DNA from: Candidatus Poribacteria bacterium
GTDB lineage: Bacteria > Poribacteria > WGA-4E > WGA-3G
Direction: 5' to 3'
Length of the DNA: 64,000 nt
Assembly (NCBI GenBank): GCA_958295945.1
Contig: OY282386.1
Location: 2,842,204-2,906,203, forward strand
Positions within the stretch are counted from its first letter, which is position 1; every line of letters begins with the position of its first letter. The position numbers were made by a program, and so were the translations under genes. Under the pieces are notes generated by a model. That model was given only the letters and a program-made list of their open reading frames with translations. It was not told the origin of the DNA and made no database searches. Shown one piece after another: positions 35,435 through 45,900 of the stretch.

Positions 35435-36442
35435 ATGCCAGCAACAGAAGAAGTTCAAGCAATAGAAGAGTTGATGGATAGTCAAGAGTTAATAGTGGCA
35501 CAACTCAAAAAAGTTATTATCGGTCAAGAAGAGGTTATCAACCAGATGTTGATGGCACTTTTTGCAGGCGGTCATTGTCTGGTTGAAGGTGTGCCGGGAT
35601 TAGCAAAGACGTTGATGATCAAAACGCTTGCAGATATTCTCAATCTCAAATTCAGCCGTATTCAGTTTACTCCTGATTTAATGCCTGCGGATATTATCGG
35701 TACAGATGTGCTTGAGGAAGATCGTACTACAGGACACAGAACCATCCGATTTATTCAGGGACCGATTTTTGCGAATATCCTTCTTGCAGACGAGATAAAC
35801 CGAACTCCACCAAAGACACAAGCTGCCCTTCTGGAGGCTATGCAGGAGCATCAAGTTACTGCTGGTGGAAAAGAATATATTCTTACTGAACCATTCTTTG
35901 TACTCGCAACACAGAATCCAATTGAGCAAGAAGGGACATATCCTTTACCTGAAGCACAACTCGATCGATTCATGTTTAAAATTGTGATTGATTATCCTGC
36001 TGAAGATGAAGAAGTAAACATCATTTCGTCAACAACCGGAGCAGAGGAACCAGAATTGGAAACTGCTCTTTCTGGTGATGCGATTGTATCTCTGCACCAA
36101 ATCGTCCGTAGAGTTCCCGCTGCAGATAACGTAATGCAATATGCTGTTAAACTTGGTCGTGCAACCCGTCCAAAAGAGAAGGACGCGCCTGATTTTGTTC
36201 AGCAATGGGTACGGTGGGGGGCAGGACCGCGTGCTGGCCAATATCTCATATTAGGTGCTAAAGCCAGGGCAATCCTAAAGGGACGCTACAATGCCTCTAT
36301 TGAAGATGTGAAAGCAGTTGCACCTGCCGTGTTACGCCACCGTGTTCTAACAAATTTCCATGCTGAAGCAGAAGGCGTTGGACCCGATATAGTCGTTGAA
36401 CGTTTGATTGAGACGGTAGAAGAACCTTCAGTTAGAATGTAA
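35435..36442 (+). CDS. MoxR family AAA+ ATPase
   Basis: A 335-residue protein with Walker A GVPGLAKT at residues 52-59, Walker [16 protein letters not shown] near 114-128 with the Mox[23 protein letters not shown] segment, and a C-terminal lid domain. MoxR ATPases act as chaperones for metal-dependent or secreted complexes and are often linked to transglutaminase and DUF58 genes. Here the upstream gene is a transglutaminase fusion, but no DUF58 or VWA gene is adjacent. AAAGGAG precedes the ATG. Confidence 0.92.
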   Translation: MPATEEVQAIEELMDSQELIVAQLKKVIIGQEEVINQMLMALFAGGHCLVEGVPGLAKTLMIKTLADILNLKFSRIQFTPDLMPADIIGTDVLEEDRTTGHRTIRFIQGPIFANILLADEINRTPPKTQAALLEAMQEHQVTAGGKEYILTEPFFVLATQNPIEQEGTYPLPEAQLDRFMFKIVIDYPAEDEEVNIISSTTGAEEPELETALSGDAIVSLHQIVRRVPAADNVMQYAVKLGRATRPKEKDAPDFVQQWVRWGAGPRAGQYLILGAKARAILKGRYNASIEDVKAVAPAVLRHRVLTNFHAEAEGVGPDIVVERLIETVEEPSVRM

Positions 36443-36502
36443 TACTTGTTGAGTAGGTTGAGATCAATATCTGCCTTCACTCAACCAACGGTATCAAATC
36501 CT

Positions 36503-37177
36503 ATGAACGTTTCGGTAATCATTCCTGTGTTGAATGAAGAAGATGCAATATCAAGCGTCATCAACGATATACCTAAAACGTTAATTCAGGAAATAATCGT
36601 TGTTGACAATGGATGTACAGATCGCACCGTACAGATCGCGCGAGAATATGGTGCAAGGATTGTGAGTGAACCGCGGAGAGGCTATGGTAGTGCATGTTTA
36701 GCAGGAATTGCTGCAGTTCAGTCACCAGATGTCATAGTGTTTTTGGACGGTGATTATAGTGATGACCCAACAGAGATGCATGCACTTGTTCAACCGATAC
36801 GTGATGGACAAGCAGAATTCGTGATAGGTACACGTAGACCGATTGAAAAAGGTGCATTACTACCACAGGCACGCTTTGGAAACAAACTTGCAACAAATCT
36901 GATGCGTATCTTTTTTGGTGCGAAGTACACCGATTTAGGTCCATTTCGCGCTATCCGATATGATAAACTCAAAGCATTGAACATGCAGGACAAGAATTTT
37001 GGATGGACAATAGAAATGCAACTAAAAGCGGTAAAAATGGGGATGAAAGTGTGTGAAGTGCCCGTAAGTTATCGGAAACGCATTGGAACGTCAAAAATCA
37101 GCGGGACTTTTGTTGGGAGTATTCGAGCAGGGACCAAGATTCTTACTTCCCTCTTTCGGTATGGAATCCTACACTGA
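36503..37177 (+). CDS. Glycosyltransferase family 2
   Basis: A 224-residue protein from ATG 36503 (a TTG at 36446 would add 19 residues of no family resemblance). GT-A fold: VSVIIPVLNEEDAI, VDNGCTDRT, VVFLDGDYSDDPTE (DGD/DD metal region), then FGWTIEMQLKA. Resembles dolichol-phosphate-mannose-synthase-like transferases lacking a membrane anchor. It follows moxR by 60 nt and precedes a DNA methyltransferase; a shared role is not evident. Confidence 0.86.
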   Translation: MNVSVIIPVLNEEDAISSVINDIPKTLIQEIIVVDNGCTDRTVQIAREYGARIVSEPRRGYGSACLAGIAAVQSPDVIVFLDGDYSDDPTEMHALVQPIRDGQAEFVIGTRRPIEKGALLPQARFGNKLATNLMRIFFGAKYTDLGPFRAIRYDKLKALNMQDKNFGWTIEMQLKAVKMGMKVCEVPVSYRKRIGTSKISGTFVGSIRAGTKILTSLFRYGILH

Positions 37178-37199
37178 TATTAATAAAATGAGATGAGGA

Positions 37200-37919
37200 A
37201 TGAAGATGATTACTGAATTTTCTGTTAGGGCTGCGGATTATCAGGAATTTATGGAGTCGTTGCCAGTTGGTTCAGTGGATCTTGTCTTAACTGACCCTCC
37301 ATACTGTATTAGCAAAAAGACTGGTTTTTCCGATGTCGTGAACGGAGTGGAGAGATTTGCTGTCAGCATGGACTTTGGTCCCTGGGACCATGTTGAGATT
37401 AATCTTGATGATATGGCGAATGCGTTCTATAAATCTTTACGTCGTGGTGGTACTGCTATTGTCTGGTATGACTTGTGGAAAATTGGTAAGGTGAAAGATG
37501 CAATGGAATCCGCAGGATTCAAAATGATGCGTCAGATAATATGGCAGAAAACCAATCCTGTGCCGTTGAATATGCGTGCTACTTATCTTTCAAATAGCAG
37601 GGAAATGGCGGTTGTTGGTGTTAAAGTTGGGAAACCTACGTTCAATAGTGAATATGACTCAGGTATTTATGAGTATCCTATACCCCGGCATAAAGGGAAA
37701 AAACAACACCCCACTCAAAAACCTCTATCATTGTTTGAGGAGTTAGTCATTAAACATAGTAACCAAGGAGATCTTGTAGTAGATCCGTTTCTTGGTGCTG
37801 GTACTACGGGTGTTGCTGCGGTGAGAAACTTCAGGAATTTCACTGGGTGTGATATTGATGAGAATTATGTCAAAGTTTCTCAGGAAAGAATGGTAATGGC
37901 ACAGAAATCATTAAAATGA
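37200..37919 (+). CDS. Orphan DNA methyltransferase (N6-adenine/N4-cytosine type)
   Basis: A 239-residue protein. Catalytic motif IV DPPY lies at residues 32-35 and the SAM motif I DPFLGAGTTGVA near 197-208, so motif IV precedes motif I (beta-class order). HPTQKPLSLFEEL precedes motif I as usual. DPPY points to N6-adenine methylation more than N4-cytosine. No restriction endonuclease is adjacent. Its stop overlaps the start of a Crp-like regulator (ATGA), so the two are coexpressed. Recognition sequence unknown. Confidence 0.87.
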   Translation: MKMITEFSVRAADYQEFMESLPVGSVDLVLTDPPYCISKKTGFSDVVNGVERFAVSMDFGPWDHVEINLDDMANAFYKSLRRGGTAIVWYDLWKIGKVKDAMESAGFKMMRQIIWQKTNPVPLNMRATYLSNSREMAVVGVKVGKPTFNSEYDSGIYEYPIPRHKGKKQHPTQKPLSLFEELVIKHSNQGDLVVDPFLGAGTTGVAAVRNFRNFTGCDIDENYVKVSQERMVMAQKSLK

Positions 37920-38857
37920 TAAAATTTACGTCAGAAAAATATTGGTGGATAAAACAGTTAAATATTTTTCAAGACATTTCCGATGCTGATGCCTATTCTT
38001 TAGATCGGATTGTCTCGGACAATGAACTTAAACATGAGGAACGTATCTGTGAAGAAAGTGTTTATTTCATTAAAGAGGGAAGGATAAAGATTTCCGAAGA
38101 CACCTCATACGATAGCAATGAAAAAAACGAAAAACGTTCAATGAATTCAAAATCGGAGGAAAAACATGAGACTAAAGTGGTGTTGGAAGAAGGAGAAATG
38201 TTTGGAGTTTTCTCAGATAAAGAGATGATGCTGCGTGGGCATTCTGAAGTACTTACTTATGCAGAATGTTTGACTGAAGTTTGTATCGGTATTGCGACAT
38301 TCCGTGATTTTTCATTTTTTCTCAAACGGAAACCGCATTTATCCTTACCATTACACCGAAGGACGTTGTTAGATGCATTCCTCAGAGATAGAAACAAGAA
38401 ACAACAAGGACAATTTAGTTCACACAACATCTTAGATACAAACAGTTCTGCGGACTGCAAAGACTTTAATGCTTTTAGTAATGTTGCATTTAGAACTGAA
38501 TCCTCTCGTTTCGCGCTATTATTGCTGAATCTTGCAACTGCACCAGATAGGAAAGGTATTCCATTAGTACCTCAAGTGTCAACCAACCGTCTCTCAAGAT
38601 TAGTTGGAGCTTCTGTCGAAACTATTGAACAACTACTAAGAACTTTCAAACAACATCAAGTGATAGATAAAGTTCGAGGACGGATACAGATATTGAATTC
38701 ATGGGAGTTAAAGAAAATCGCGGATGCACGAAGTAAGACTCTAACTCCTACAAAAGAAGCCTCCGTTATTCCAAATGATGATCTTGATTTAGCAGCATTT
38801 CTCAATGGACAAGACCAAGGAGAAGGTGGAACTGCATCCACCATCAATGTAAAGTAG
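37916..38857 (+). CDS. Crp/Fnr-like transcription regulator with charged insert
   Basis: A 313-residue protein. Residues about 1-140 resemble a cyclic-nucleotide-binding domain (LKHEERICEESVYFIKEGRIKI, VVLEEGEMFGVFSDKEMML), but a lysine- and glutamate-rich insert of about 25 residues (near 65-90) splits the barrel. A dimerisation helix and a C-terminal winged helix follow (VSTNRLSRLVGASVETIEQLLRTF). A further C-terminal tail of 45 residues is acidic. It overlaps the DNA methyltransferase gene by 4 bp, which suggests it may control, or respond with, methylation. Ligand unknown. Confidence 0.72.
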   Translation: MIKFTSEKYWWIKQLNIFQDISDADAYSLDRIVSDNELKHEERICEESVYFIKEGRIKISEDTSYDSNEKNEKRSMNSKSEEKHETKVVLEEGEMFGVFSDKEMMLRGHSEVLTYAECLTEVCIGIATFRDFSFFLKRKPHLSLPLHRRTLLDAFLRDRNKKQQGQFSSHNILDTNSSADCKDFNAFSNVAFRTESSRFALLLLNLATAPDRKGIPLVPQVSTNRLSRLVGASVETIEQLLRTFKQHQVIDKVRGRIQILNSWELKKIADARSKTLTPTKEASVIPNDDLDLAAFLNGQDQGEGGTASTINVK

Positions 38858-38908
38858 AATGTGTTTATTTTTGATTGCGAAACTGTTGAATATGAAAATT
38901 AGGAGAAT

Positions 38909-40285
38909 ATGAGTAACAATAATCCATATCTAAAGCTTGACCAACAAATGGTCGGTGATATTTACACGAGCCACGAAGTCATGGACAATCTTACAGTATT
39001 GTGTGATGACTTCGGATCACGTTTTGCCGGGACGCCAGAGGAATATAAAGCAGCCAACTTTATCTCTGAGACATTTACCCGTTACGGTTTGAAAAATGTC
39101 CGAATGGAAGAATACCCTTACGCAGGTTGGACACGAGGTGTTGCGACATTAACAATAACTGAACCTATTGAACGGACAATACACTGTATTTCACTACCTT
39201 ACTGTCCATCAGGAGATATTACCTGTGAACTCCTTTCTGTTGGATTTGGTAGTCCAGATGAATACAGTGAACTCGGCGATACTGCACAGTCCAAACTTGT
39301 GATGGCAAGCAGCGCGTCACCGAAGGATCTTGGGAGATGGGTACATCGTAAAGAGAAATATGAACGTGCTGTGCTGAGTGGAGCTGCTGCCTTCATTTTT
39401 GTAAGTGAACATCCTGGTGTTGGACCTGAAACAGGCAGTCTGCAAAACAACAGACCTGCTCCTATTCCCGGTATATCAGTTTGTAAAGAAGATGGTGATT
39501 TTCTGACGCGATGTCTAAAACGTTATGATAAAGTTGTGATGCGTCTGCAAACGACAGACATTAATGAACCGCGCACTTCTTGGAACGTTGTCGGTGATTT
39601 AACTGGAAAGGACAAGCCTGACGAAATGGTCGTTCTGGGGTGCCATTATGATGGTCATGACATTTCACAAGGAGCACACGATCCTGCTTCTGGTATGGTG
39701 TCCGTTATTGAAACAGCAAGGGTATTGTCAAAGTATGCATCTGATATATTGAAACGGACTGTGCGATTTATTGCCTTTGGAACAGAAGAGATCGGATTGA
39801 CAGGTGCGTTTCGTTATGTAGATGCACATGTAGATGAATTAGATAATATCAGGTTTATGTTGAATATGGACGCTGCCGGTGGAAAAAGTCGTAAGGGAAT
39901 TGTTTTGCATCATTGGGAATCTTTAGAACCATTCTTTACAACTGCACAAGATCAGATTCATGCAGATATGCCAGTTGGACAGAAGGTACATTCTTACTCT
40001 GACCACTTCCCATTTTTCCTTGAAGGTGTGCCTTCGTGCCACATGGGGGATCCGACTTCGACACCATCAGGACGTGGATTTGGACATACGGCTTATGATA
40101 CGCTTGAAAAGGTGGAATTGGACAACCTACGACGTGCAAGTTCAATTGGGGCAAGGATAGCTCTCCGCTGTGCAGATGCAGATGAATTTCCTGCTGAACG
40201 TAGGACAAAAACAGATGTTCAGGAGATTGTTGATAATGATCCAGGTTTGGAAGGCTATCGTATTTCTTTGAAACTGAAGGTATAG
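38909..40285 (+). CDS. M28 family zinc aminopeptidase/carboxypeptidase
   Basis: A 458-residue protein with the two-zinc M28 site: GCHYDGHD (His, Asp), HDPASGMVSVIE (bridging Asp), GTEEIGLTG (catalytic Glu pair), LNMDAAG (Asp) and YSDHFPFF (His). An inserted PA-like domain occupies about residues 90-200 (FGSPDEYSEL, GAAAFIFVS). No signal peptide is visible, so it may be cytoplasmic. GGAG lies upstream of ATG 38909. Specificity not predictable. Confidence 0.88.
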   Translation: MSNNNPYLKLDQQMVGDIYTSHEVMDNLTVLCDDFGSRFAGTPEEYKAANFISETFTRYGLKNVRMEEYPYAGWTRGVATLTITEPIERTIHCISLPYCPSGDITCELLSVGFGSPDEYSELGDTAQSKLVMASSASPKDLGRWVHRKEKYERAVLSGAAAFIFVSEHPGVGPETGSLQNNRPAPIPGISVCKEDGDFLTRCLKRYDKVVMRLQTTDINEPRTSWNVVGDLTGKDKPDEMVVLGCHYDGHDISQGAHDPASGMVSVIETARVLSKYASDILKRTVRFIAFGTEEIGLTGAFRYVDAHVDELDNIRFMLNMDAAGGKSRKGIVLHHWESLEPFFTTAQDQIHADMPVGQKVHSYSDHFPFFLEGVPSCHMGDPTSTPSGRGFGHTAYDTLEKVELDNLRRASSIGARIALRCADADEFPAERRTKTDVQEIVDNDPGLEGYRISLKLKV

Positions 40286-40568
40286 ATTTCAAACATATCC
40301 GGACCTGTAGGTGTCGTCTCTTTGAAACTTGACTTTCCATACTAATCCTGTTCTATATACTTTCGCAACTCTGTGGCAGTAGAAATCCAAATCAGCGGTG
40401 AATGTTCCTACTTGAATTTGTGTGTGGTAATTTGCATGATTTGTTTAGGTTAGGAATCCCTCCAGAATGCAGAATTATTAGAAGAAGTTATAGGTAACAT
40501 GGTAGAATACACCAAAGGTATTGCCAAAGTTTATAGATGGGACTCTTGGATTGAGGTGGAAGTAGAAC
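40286..40568. other. Intergenic region with a possible gene remnant
   Basis: A short open frame from 40454 (ATG 40499, stop TAA 40580-40582) would encode only 27 residues from the ATG (VEYTKGIAKVYRWDSWIEVE). It reads like the C-terminus of a protein and may be a remnant. A weak promoter-like TTGACT (40329-40334) with TCTATA 17 bp downstream could serve htrA. Otherwise nothing is recognised. Confidence 0.35.
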
Positions 40569-42041
40569 GTGATCCAGAATAAAAACATGCAATTGACTAA
40601 TATATCTAATTTTAAACGGACTTCAGGTTTCACACTGATCATTGGGTTGATATATTTACAATTGGGTGTAGTATTTTTGCATGATGGTGATGCGCAGCAA
40701 GACCTTCAGCGTGCTGTGACTCAGTCACGTCGAACAGCGATAGTCAATGCAGTGGAACGGGCGAGTCCTTCCGTTGTGAATATTAGTGCTATACGGAGTG
40801 TCATGCAACGAACATTCTTTGATGAATATTTCCAAGATTTTGGGTTTGATATATCACCTATCCCTAAACGTCATTTACGTGAAGTCGGTTCGGGTGTGAT
40901 TATTAGCAAAGAGGGATATATTCTGACAAACCATCATGTCGTTGAACAAGCTGAAGAAATCAGGATTGCCATCGCTGATGGAAGAGAGTTTGGTGCACAC
41001 ATCATCGGTTATGATATCCTTTCAGATTTAGCTTTGTTGAAAGTTGATACAAATGAAGATTTGCCTCATATTGAGTGGAGCGATTCCGATAATCTACTCA
41101 TTGGTGAATGGGCACTAGCTATTGGGAATCCGTTTGGACTATCTCTTGGTAACGCACAACCGTCAGTAACAATTGGTATCATCAGTGCTACGAAACGTTC
41201 GTTAACCGTGGAGCCGCGCTACTATGAAACCCTTATACAAACCGATGCCTCAGTTAACCCGGGAAACAGTGGCGGTGCGTTGGTAAATGTTAATGGTGAA
41301 CTCATTGGTATTAACACGGTTATTCGCTCAACAAGCGGAGGATCTCAAGGCGTTGGTTTTGCTATTCCTGCTAACAAAGCAAGACGTGTCATAAAAAAGA
41401 TTACTGAACACGGAACCGTGATACCACCCTATCTTGGTGCGGAAATTCAATCTGTCAACGAGGACATGGCAGAAAAACTCTTTGGGAAAGAAGAAGCTAA
41501 GCAATCAACTTTCTCTCGCGGTGTTTTAGTTTCGGAAATTGAAAAAAAGAGTTCTTTTGCTGAATCTGGAATAAGACGTGGTGATATAATATGGTCAATA
41601 TCTGGTCGCCGAGTAAAGGACAAAAATGATTTTAAGGCGATTTTTCGTATGCTTCCGCTCAATGAACCTATAAAGTGTGAATACATCCGTCGTGACAAAT
41701 GGAGAGAAACTTCGTTGAAATTTAAACAACTGGCATGGGAATATACACCACAAAGATGGGGTGGTATCACATTTAGGCAGCCGGATAAAGAGATTTTACA
41801 AGAGTATAATAGACAAGGTGTGATCATCTCAGATATTGATAAAGACAGCAATTTGCATGGGAAACTCAAGAAAGGTGATTTCATTTTCAAAATTGATAAC
41901 ATTGCAATTCACTCACTTGAATTCTTTGAGTTAGTAGAAGAACAGATACATGCACCAAGCGAAATTATTCTACACTTTGTGAGAAACGGGAAAGAGGATT
42001 ATATTCCGATTAGATTTTATAGAAACATTCAAAGGAGATAA
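40569..42041 (+). CDS. HtrA/DegP-type serine protease with two PDZ domains
   Basis: A 490-residue protein from GTG 40569 (or 484 from ATG 40587; neither has a strong ribosome site). The N-terminal hydrophobic helix (LIIGLIYLQLGVVFL) targets it to the envelope. The trypsin-like triad is His in TNHHVVEQ, Asp in YDILSDLALLKV, and Ser234 in PGNSGGAL. Two PDZ regions follow (about 285-385 and 400-485, GVLVSEIEKKSSFAESGIRRGDIIW and GVIISDIDKDSN). It degrades or refolds misfolded envelope proteins. Length and order match DegP/DegQ. Confidence 0.92.
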   Translation: MIQNKNMQLTNISNFKRTSGFTLIIGLIYLQLGVVFLHDGDAQQDLQRAVTQSRRTAIVNAVERASPSVVNISAIRSVMQRTFFDEYFQDFGFDISPIPKRHLREVGSGVIISKEGYILTNHHVVEQAEEIRIAIADGREFGAHIIGYDILSDLALLKVDTNEDLPHIEWSDSDNLLIGEWALAIGNPFGLSLGNAQPSVTIGIISATKRSLTVEPRYYETLIQTDASVNPGNSGGALVNVNGELIGINTVIRSTSGGSQGVGFAIPANKARRVIKKITEHGTVIPPYLGAEIQSVNEDMAEKLFGKEEAKQSTFSRGVLVSEIEKKSSFAESGIRRGDIIWSISGRRVKDKNDFKAIFRMLPLNEPIKCEYIRRDKWRETSLKFKQLAWEYTPQRWGGITFRQPDKEILQEYNRQGVIISDIDKDSNLHGKLKKGDFIFKIDNIAIHSLEFFELVEEQIHAPSEIILHFVRNGKEDYIPIRFYRNIQRR

Positions 42042-42144
42042 GTGTTTTTTAGGAAAACTTGTCAGATGTCTCAGTTATGTCGCTGAAAGTTGTGAAGAAT
42101 AGAAGGATCATTACAAAATGTAAATTGACCTTGGAGAATATAAA

Positions 42145-42867
42145 ATGAAAATGCAGATTCCTATAATCATTATTGTTTGTCTTTCTTTGTTAGTTATCCT
42201 CTCTATACATTTTGTGGGAGGGAAAAATACACAGACCATCTCAGAAGGTAATGAGGAGAGTCATAATTTCCGTTCTATACGGTTTGATGCCGAGAACGCT
42301 TATGCATCTCAGCAATACGGAAAGGCGATTGAATATTATGAAGAGGCAATAGAGTTGCGTCCAGACAATGCTGAAATATGTAATGATCTTGGTGCTGTTC
42401 ATTACGACCTTGGCTTGAAAAATGCTGGTCCAGAATGGCCGTCATGGAATGATATAGATTTGAATGGCACAGCAACAGAAGCAATTACAGAACTTGATGT
42501 TGCATTTCAAAATGTAGAGTCTGGGTATTTTAGAGTAAATACCAGTTCATTAGAAATTGCTAAAGTAATTCAAGAAGAAGCTAAGAACAGAGATGCAACA
42601 GTATTTCCATTTCACGGAAGCACAGTGACAACTCTGAATATTTTGGTTGGTCCAACGAGAGAACACTTTCTGTATGCACAGGAATATTATCTCAGGGCAA
42701 TAGAATTGAAATCTACCTATGCAGCACCATATCGAAATCTCGGATCGTTTTTTATGAAAATTGGAATAAGGGATAAAGGGGTCAATTATTTGCGAGAGGC
42801 ATACAAACGACAACCGAATGATCCGGAACTTGCGGAATATCTCCATCAATTTAAGAGTGGATATTAG
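42145..42867 (+). CDS. TPR protein with N-terminal membrane anchor
   Basis: A 240-residue protein with one N-terminal membrane helix (IPIIIIVCLSLLVILSIHFV) and TPR units near 52-85 (AYASQQYGKAIEYYEEAI, CNDLGAVHYDLG) and 175-235 (YYLRAIELKSTYAAPYRNLG, GVNYLREAYKRQPNDPE). The middle part carries no recognised domain. GGAG lies upstream of the ATG. It is probably a scaffold at the periplasmic face. The cyclase/ATPase regulator follows 48 nt later. Confidence 0.75.
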   Translation: MKMQIPIIIIVCLSLLVILSIHFVGGKNTQTISEGNEESHNFRSIRFDAENAYASQQYGKAIEYYEEAIELRPDNAEICNDLGAVHYDLGLKNAGPEWPSWNDIDLNGTATEAITELDVAFQNVESGYFRVNTSSLEIAKVIQEEAKNRDATVFPFHGSTVTTLNILVGPTREHFLYAQEYYLRAIELKSTYAAPYRNLGSFFMKIGIRDKGVNYLREAYKRQPNDPELAEYLHQFKSGY

Positions 42868-42915
42868 TTATCAGTGAAATGGGAGACTTTACTATAGATA
42901 TTCATATAAGATATT

Positions 42916-45900
42916 ATGAAAAGCCTGATGCAAAAAAGGTGTTCTGATTGTGGATTTATGAATCCTGCTGTCAAGTATTGTGGTGAATGTGGTCAATCAC
43001 TTGATAATTCAGACACCTCACTAAATAGTCCTCCTATTGGCAAAGCGGAAAGACGGCAATTGACTGTCTTGTTTTGCGATGTCATTGATTCTACAGCTTT
43101 GACCGAACAACTGGATCCAGAGGATTTACGACAAGTATTGGATGCCTATCGTGCCTCTGTCGCCGATGTAGTTTTGGAATATGATGGACACATTGCACGT
43201 TACTTTGGTGATGGAATCTTAGTCTACTTCGGATATCCGATTGCGCATGAAGATGCAACACGAAGGGCAGTACAAGCGGGATTAGGTATTGTTGATGGAT
43301 TAGAGAAACTGAATTCTCGTTTGTTAAATACTTTTGGCATAAAAATACAGGTGCGTTTGAGTATTGACACTGGCTTGGTTGTCGTGTGGGAAGTTGGAAT
43401 GCCTGCAGGTAAGACTGGTCGTGATATTTCAACACTTGAAAGATTTAATGTTGAAGCAATAGATATTGTTGGTAAAACACCGAACATTGCAGCACGTATG
43501 CAACAAGTCGCGCCACCAAACGGAATTGTTGTCGGTGAGACGACCCTCAGATTGATTGAAGGCTATTTTACGTATCAAGATATGGGAACTATCTCGTTGA
43601 AGGGGATTGCCCAACCTGTATCCATTTATCAAATACTTAAAGAACATCCAGAAGAGACATTTCTTGTATTCCAAGGTGATCAGGAAATACAGTTGCAGCA
43701 CAGCAGTGTAACCCCGTTAATTGGGAGAACGCGGCAAATCACGACTTTAAAGACATTATGGAAACGTGTATCTGAGTCTGCGGGGCAAGTGGTGTTGATA
43801 GAAGGTGAAGCGGGAATTGGTAAAACACGTTTGGTCACCGTGATTGCAGAACATGCTGTTGAGAACGACGCACAAATTTTGGAATGTCGCGGTTCCCCCG
43901 ATTCACAGAATAGTCCATTATATCCGATTTTGACGTTATTACGACAACAACTATTGCGATTCGGAGAATCGGAACCAGGTTACATCCGACTGAATAAACT
44001 GGAACACTTTCTTAATTCACATGAACTCTCGGCGAATATGCTGCCCCTTTTGGCAGAACTGTTTGAAATCGAAGCAGATTACGAAAAGGTCGAATTAAAG
44101 CCTGTGCAGCAACGACGTAGGACTTTACAATCGCTCGTCCAAATTTTTCTTAAAACTTCTCACCAAAAACCTTTGTTACTAATTGTTGAAGATTTACATT
44201 GGGCAGATCCCTCCACATTTGAGTTTCTACACCTATTAATTTCACGCGTGCAATCTGCACCGCTGTTTGCCATACTGACTTCTCGTGATGAAATTGGGTT
44301 ACACCAAGACAACACACATTTAGATGGCAGAGCAATGCTTAATACCCTTACTGAATTGGATTGGGTAACTCAAATGAAGTTAAGGCGATTGAATAGGCGA
44401 CAGGTTTCGCTGATGATAGAAAAGGTAGCAGGTGATCAAACTATCCCTACTGAAGTCGCCACACAAATTGCAACTAAAACAGAAGGAGTGCCATTATTCA
44501 TAGAAGAAATAACCCGAATGGCACTTGAAAGCGAACTGGAAAATATAGATATATCAACAGAAATCCCAGCAACGCTTCAAGCCTCGTTGACAGCAAGGCT
44601 TGATCGTTTGGGGGCACGTAAAGAACTTATACAACTTGGTGCAACTCTTGGAAGAGAATGGACAGCAGGACTCTTACATAAAGTCATTGTAAGTATGACT
44701 GAAGAACCTGAGGAAGGTGAATTTCTTGCATATCCAGATCAGTTCACACCTATTATTTCCGATGAAGAACAGGAGGGAGATCTCACTTGGGTTGACAAAG
44801 AATTGCAAAAGCTTGTAGAAGCAGAGATTCTGCAATCTCGTCAAAGTCCTGAGAATAAACAGATTTATAGATTCAAGCATCCATTAATTCGAGAAACAGC
44901 GTATCAAGCGTTGTTAAAAAGCACACGTCAAGCATACCACCGTCGGATTGCGACTGTCTTACGTCAATCATTTGGCGAAGTCGTTAAAGCACAACCTGAA
45001 TTCGTTGCGTATCACTACACTGAAGGCGAAATGTTTGATCGTGCAATTGAGTTTTGGCAACAGGCAGGACAACGTGCAGTGGAAAGGTCGGCAAATGTGG
45101 AAGGTGTGCGTCACTTAACACAAGGTTTGTCCTTGTTAGAAACTATGCCTGAATCACCTGCGCGTGCGGCTCGGGAGTTAGTTATTCAAACAACATTGGG
45201 CCCCGCACTGATTGCTACGAAGGGATATGCTGCTCTTGAAGTAGAAAAAACATACTTGCGTGCGAAGGAACTTTTAGAAACTATGCCAAACAATGAACGC
45301 ATGTTACTTAGATTTCCAATTCTGTTTGGTTTATGGCTCTCCTATTTGGTAAGGGCAAAATTACCAACTGCCAGAGAACTTGGAGAACAGTGTTTTGTAA
45401 TGGCACAACAGCAAGAGAATCCTGTGTTGGAAGTTGAAGCACATCGGGCATTGGGGGCAACGCTTTTTTATTTGGGTGAGTTAGAGATGGCACGCGTGCA
45501 TGTTGAAGCGGGAATTGCCAAGTACGATCCACACCAACACCCAGTTCATGCGTTTTTTCATTATCTCGCTGATCCGGGAATGACATTACATGCTTATGCA
45601 GCACCGTTGATGTGGTGTATGGGGTATCCAGAGCAAGCATTAACACAACTCCAAGCATCGCAGCAGATGGGTGAGGAGAGACCTCATCCCTTTAGTCAGG
45701 TTGTCTCATTACAATTTGGAGCATTGTTATATCAACAACGCGGTGATACAGAGAAAGTTGATGAATATGCAACGGATCTACTAAAGATTTGCAGAGAACA
45801 CGATTTTTCTGTATGGGAACCTACAGGTAAGATTTATAAAGGCTGGGTAATCCAACAAAATTCCGAAGGATCTCACGAAGAAGGAATAGCCTTAATTCAC

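Noticed and set aside
44150..45658. Several minus-strand ORFs inside the cyclase/ATPase gene
   Set aside because: All are antisense shadows of one continuous well-supported 1165-codon frame.
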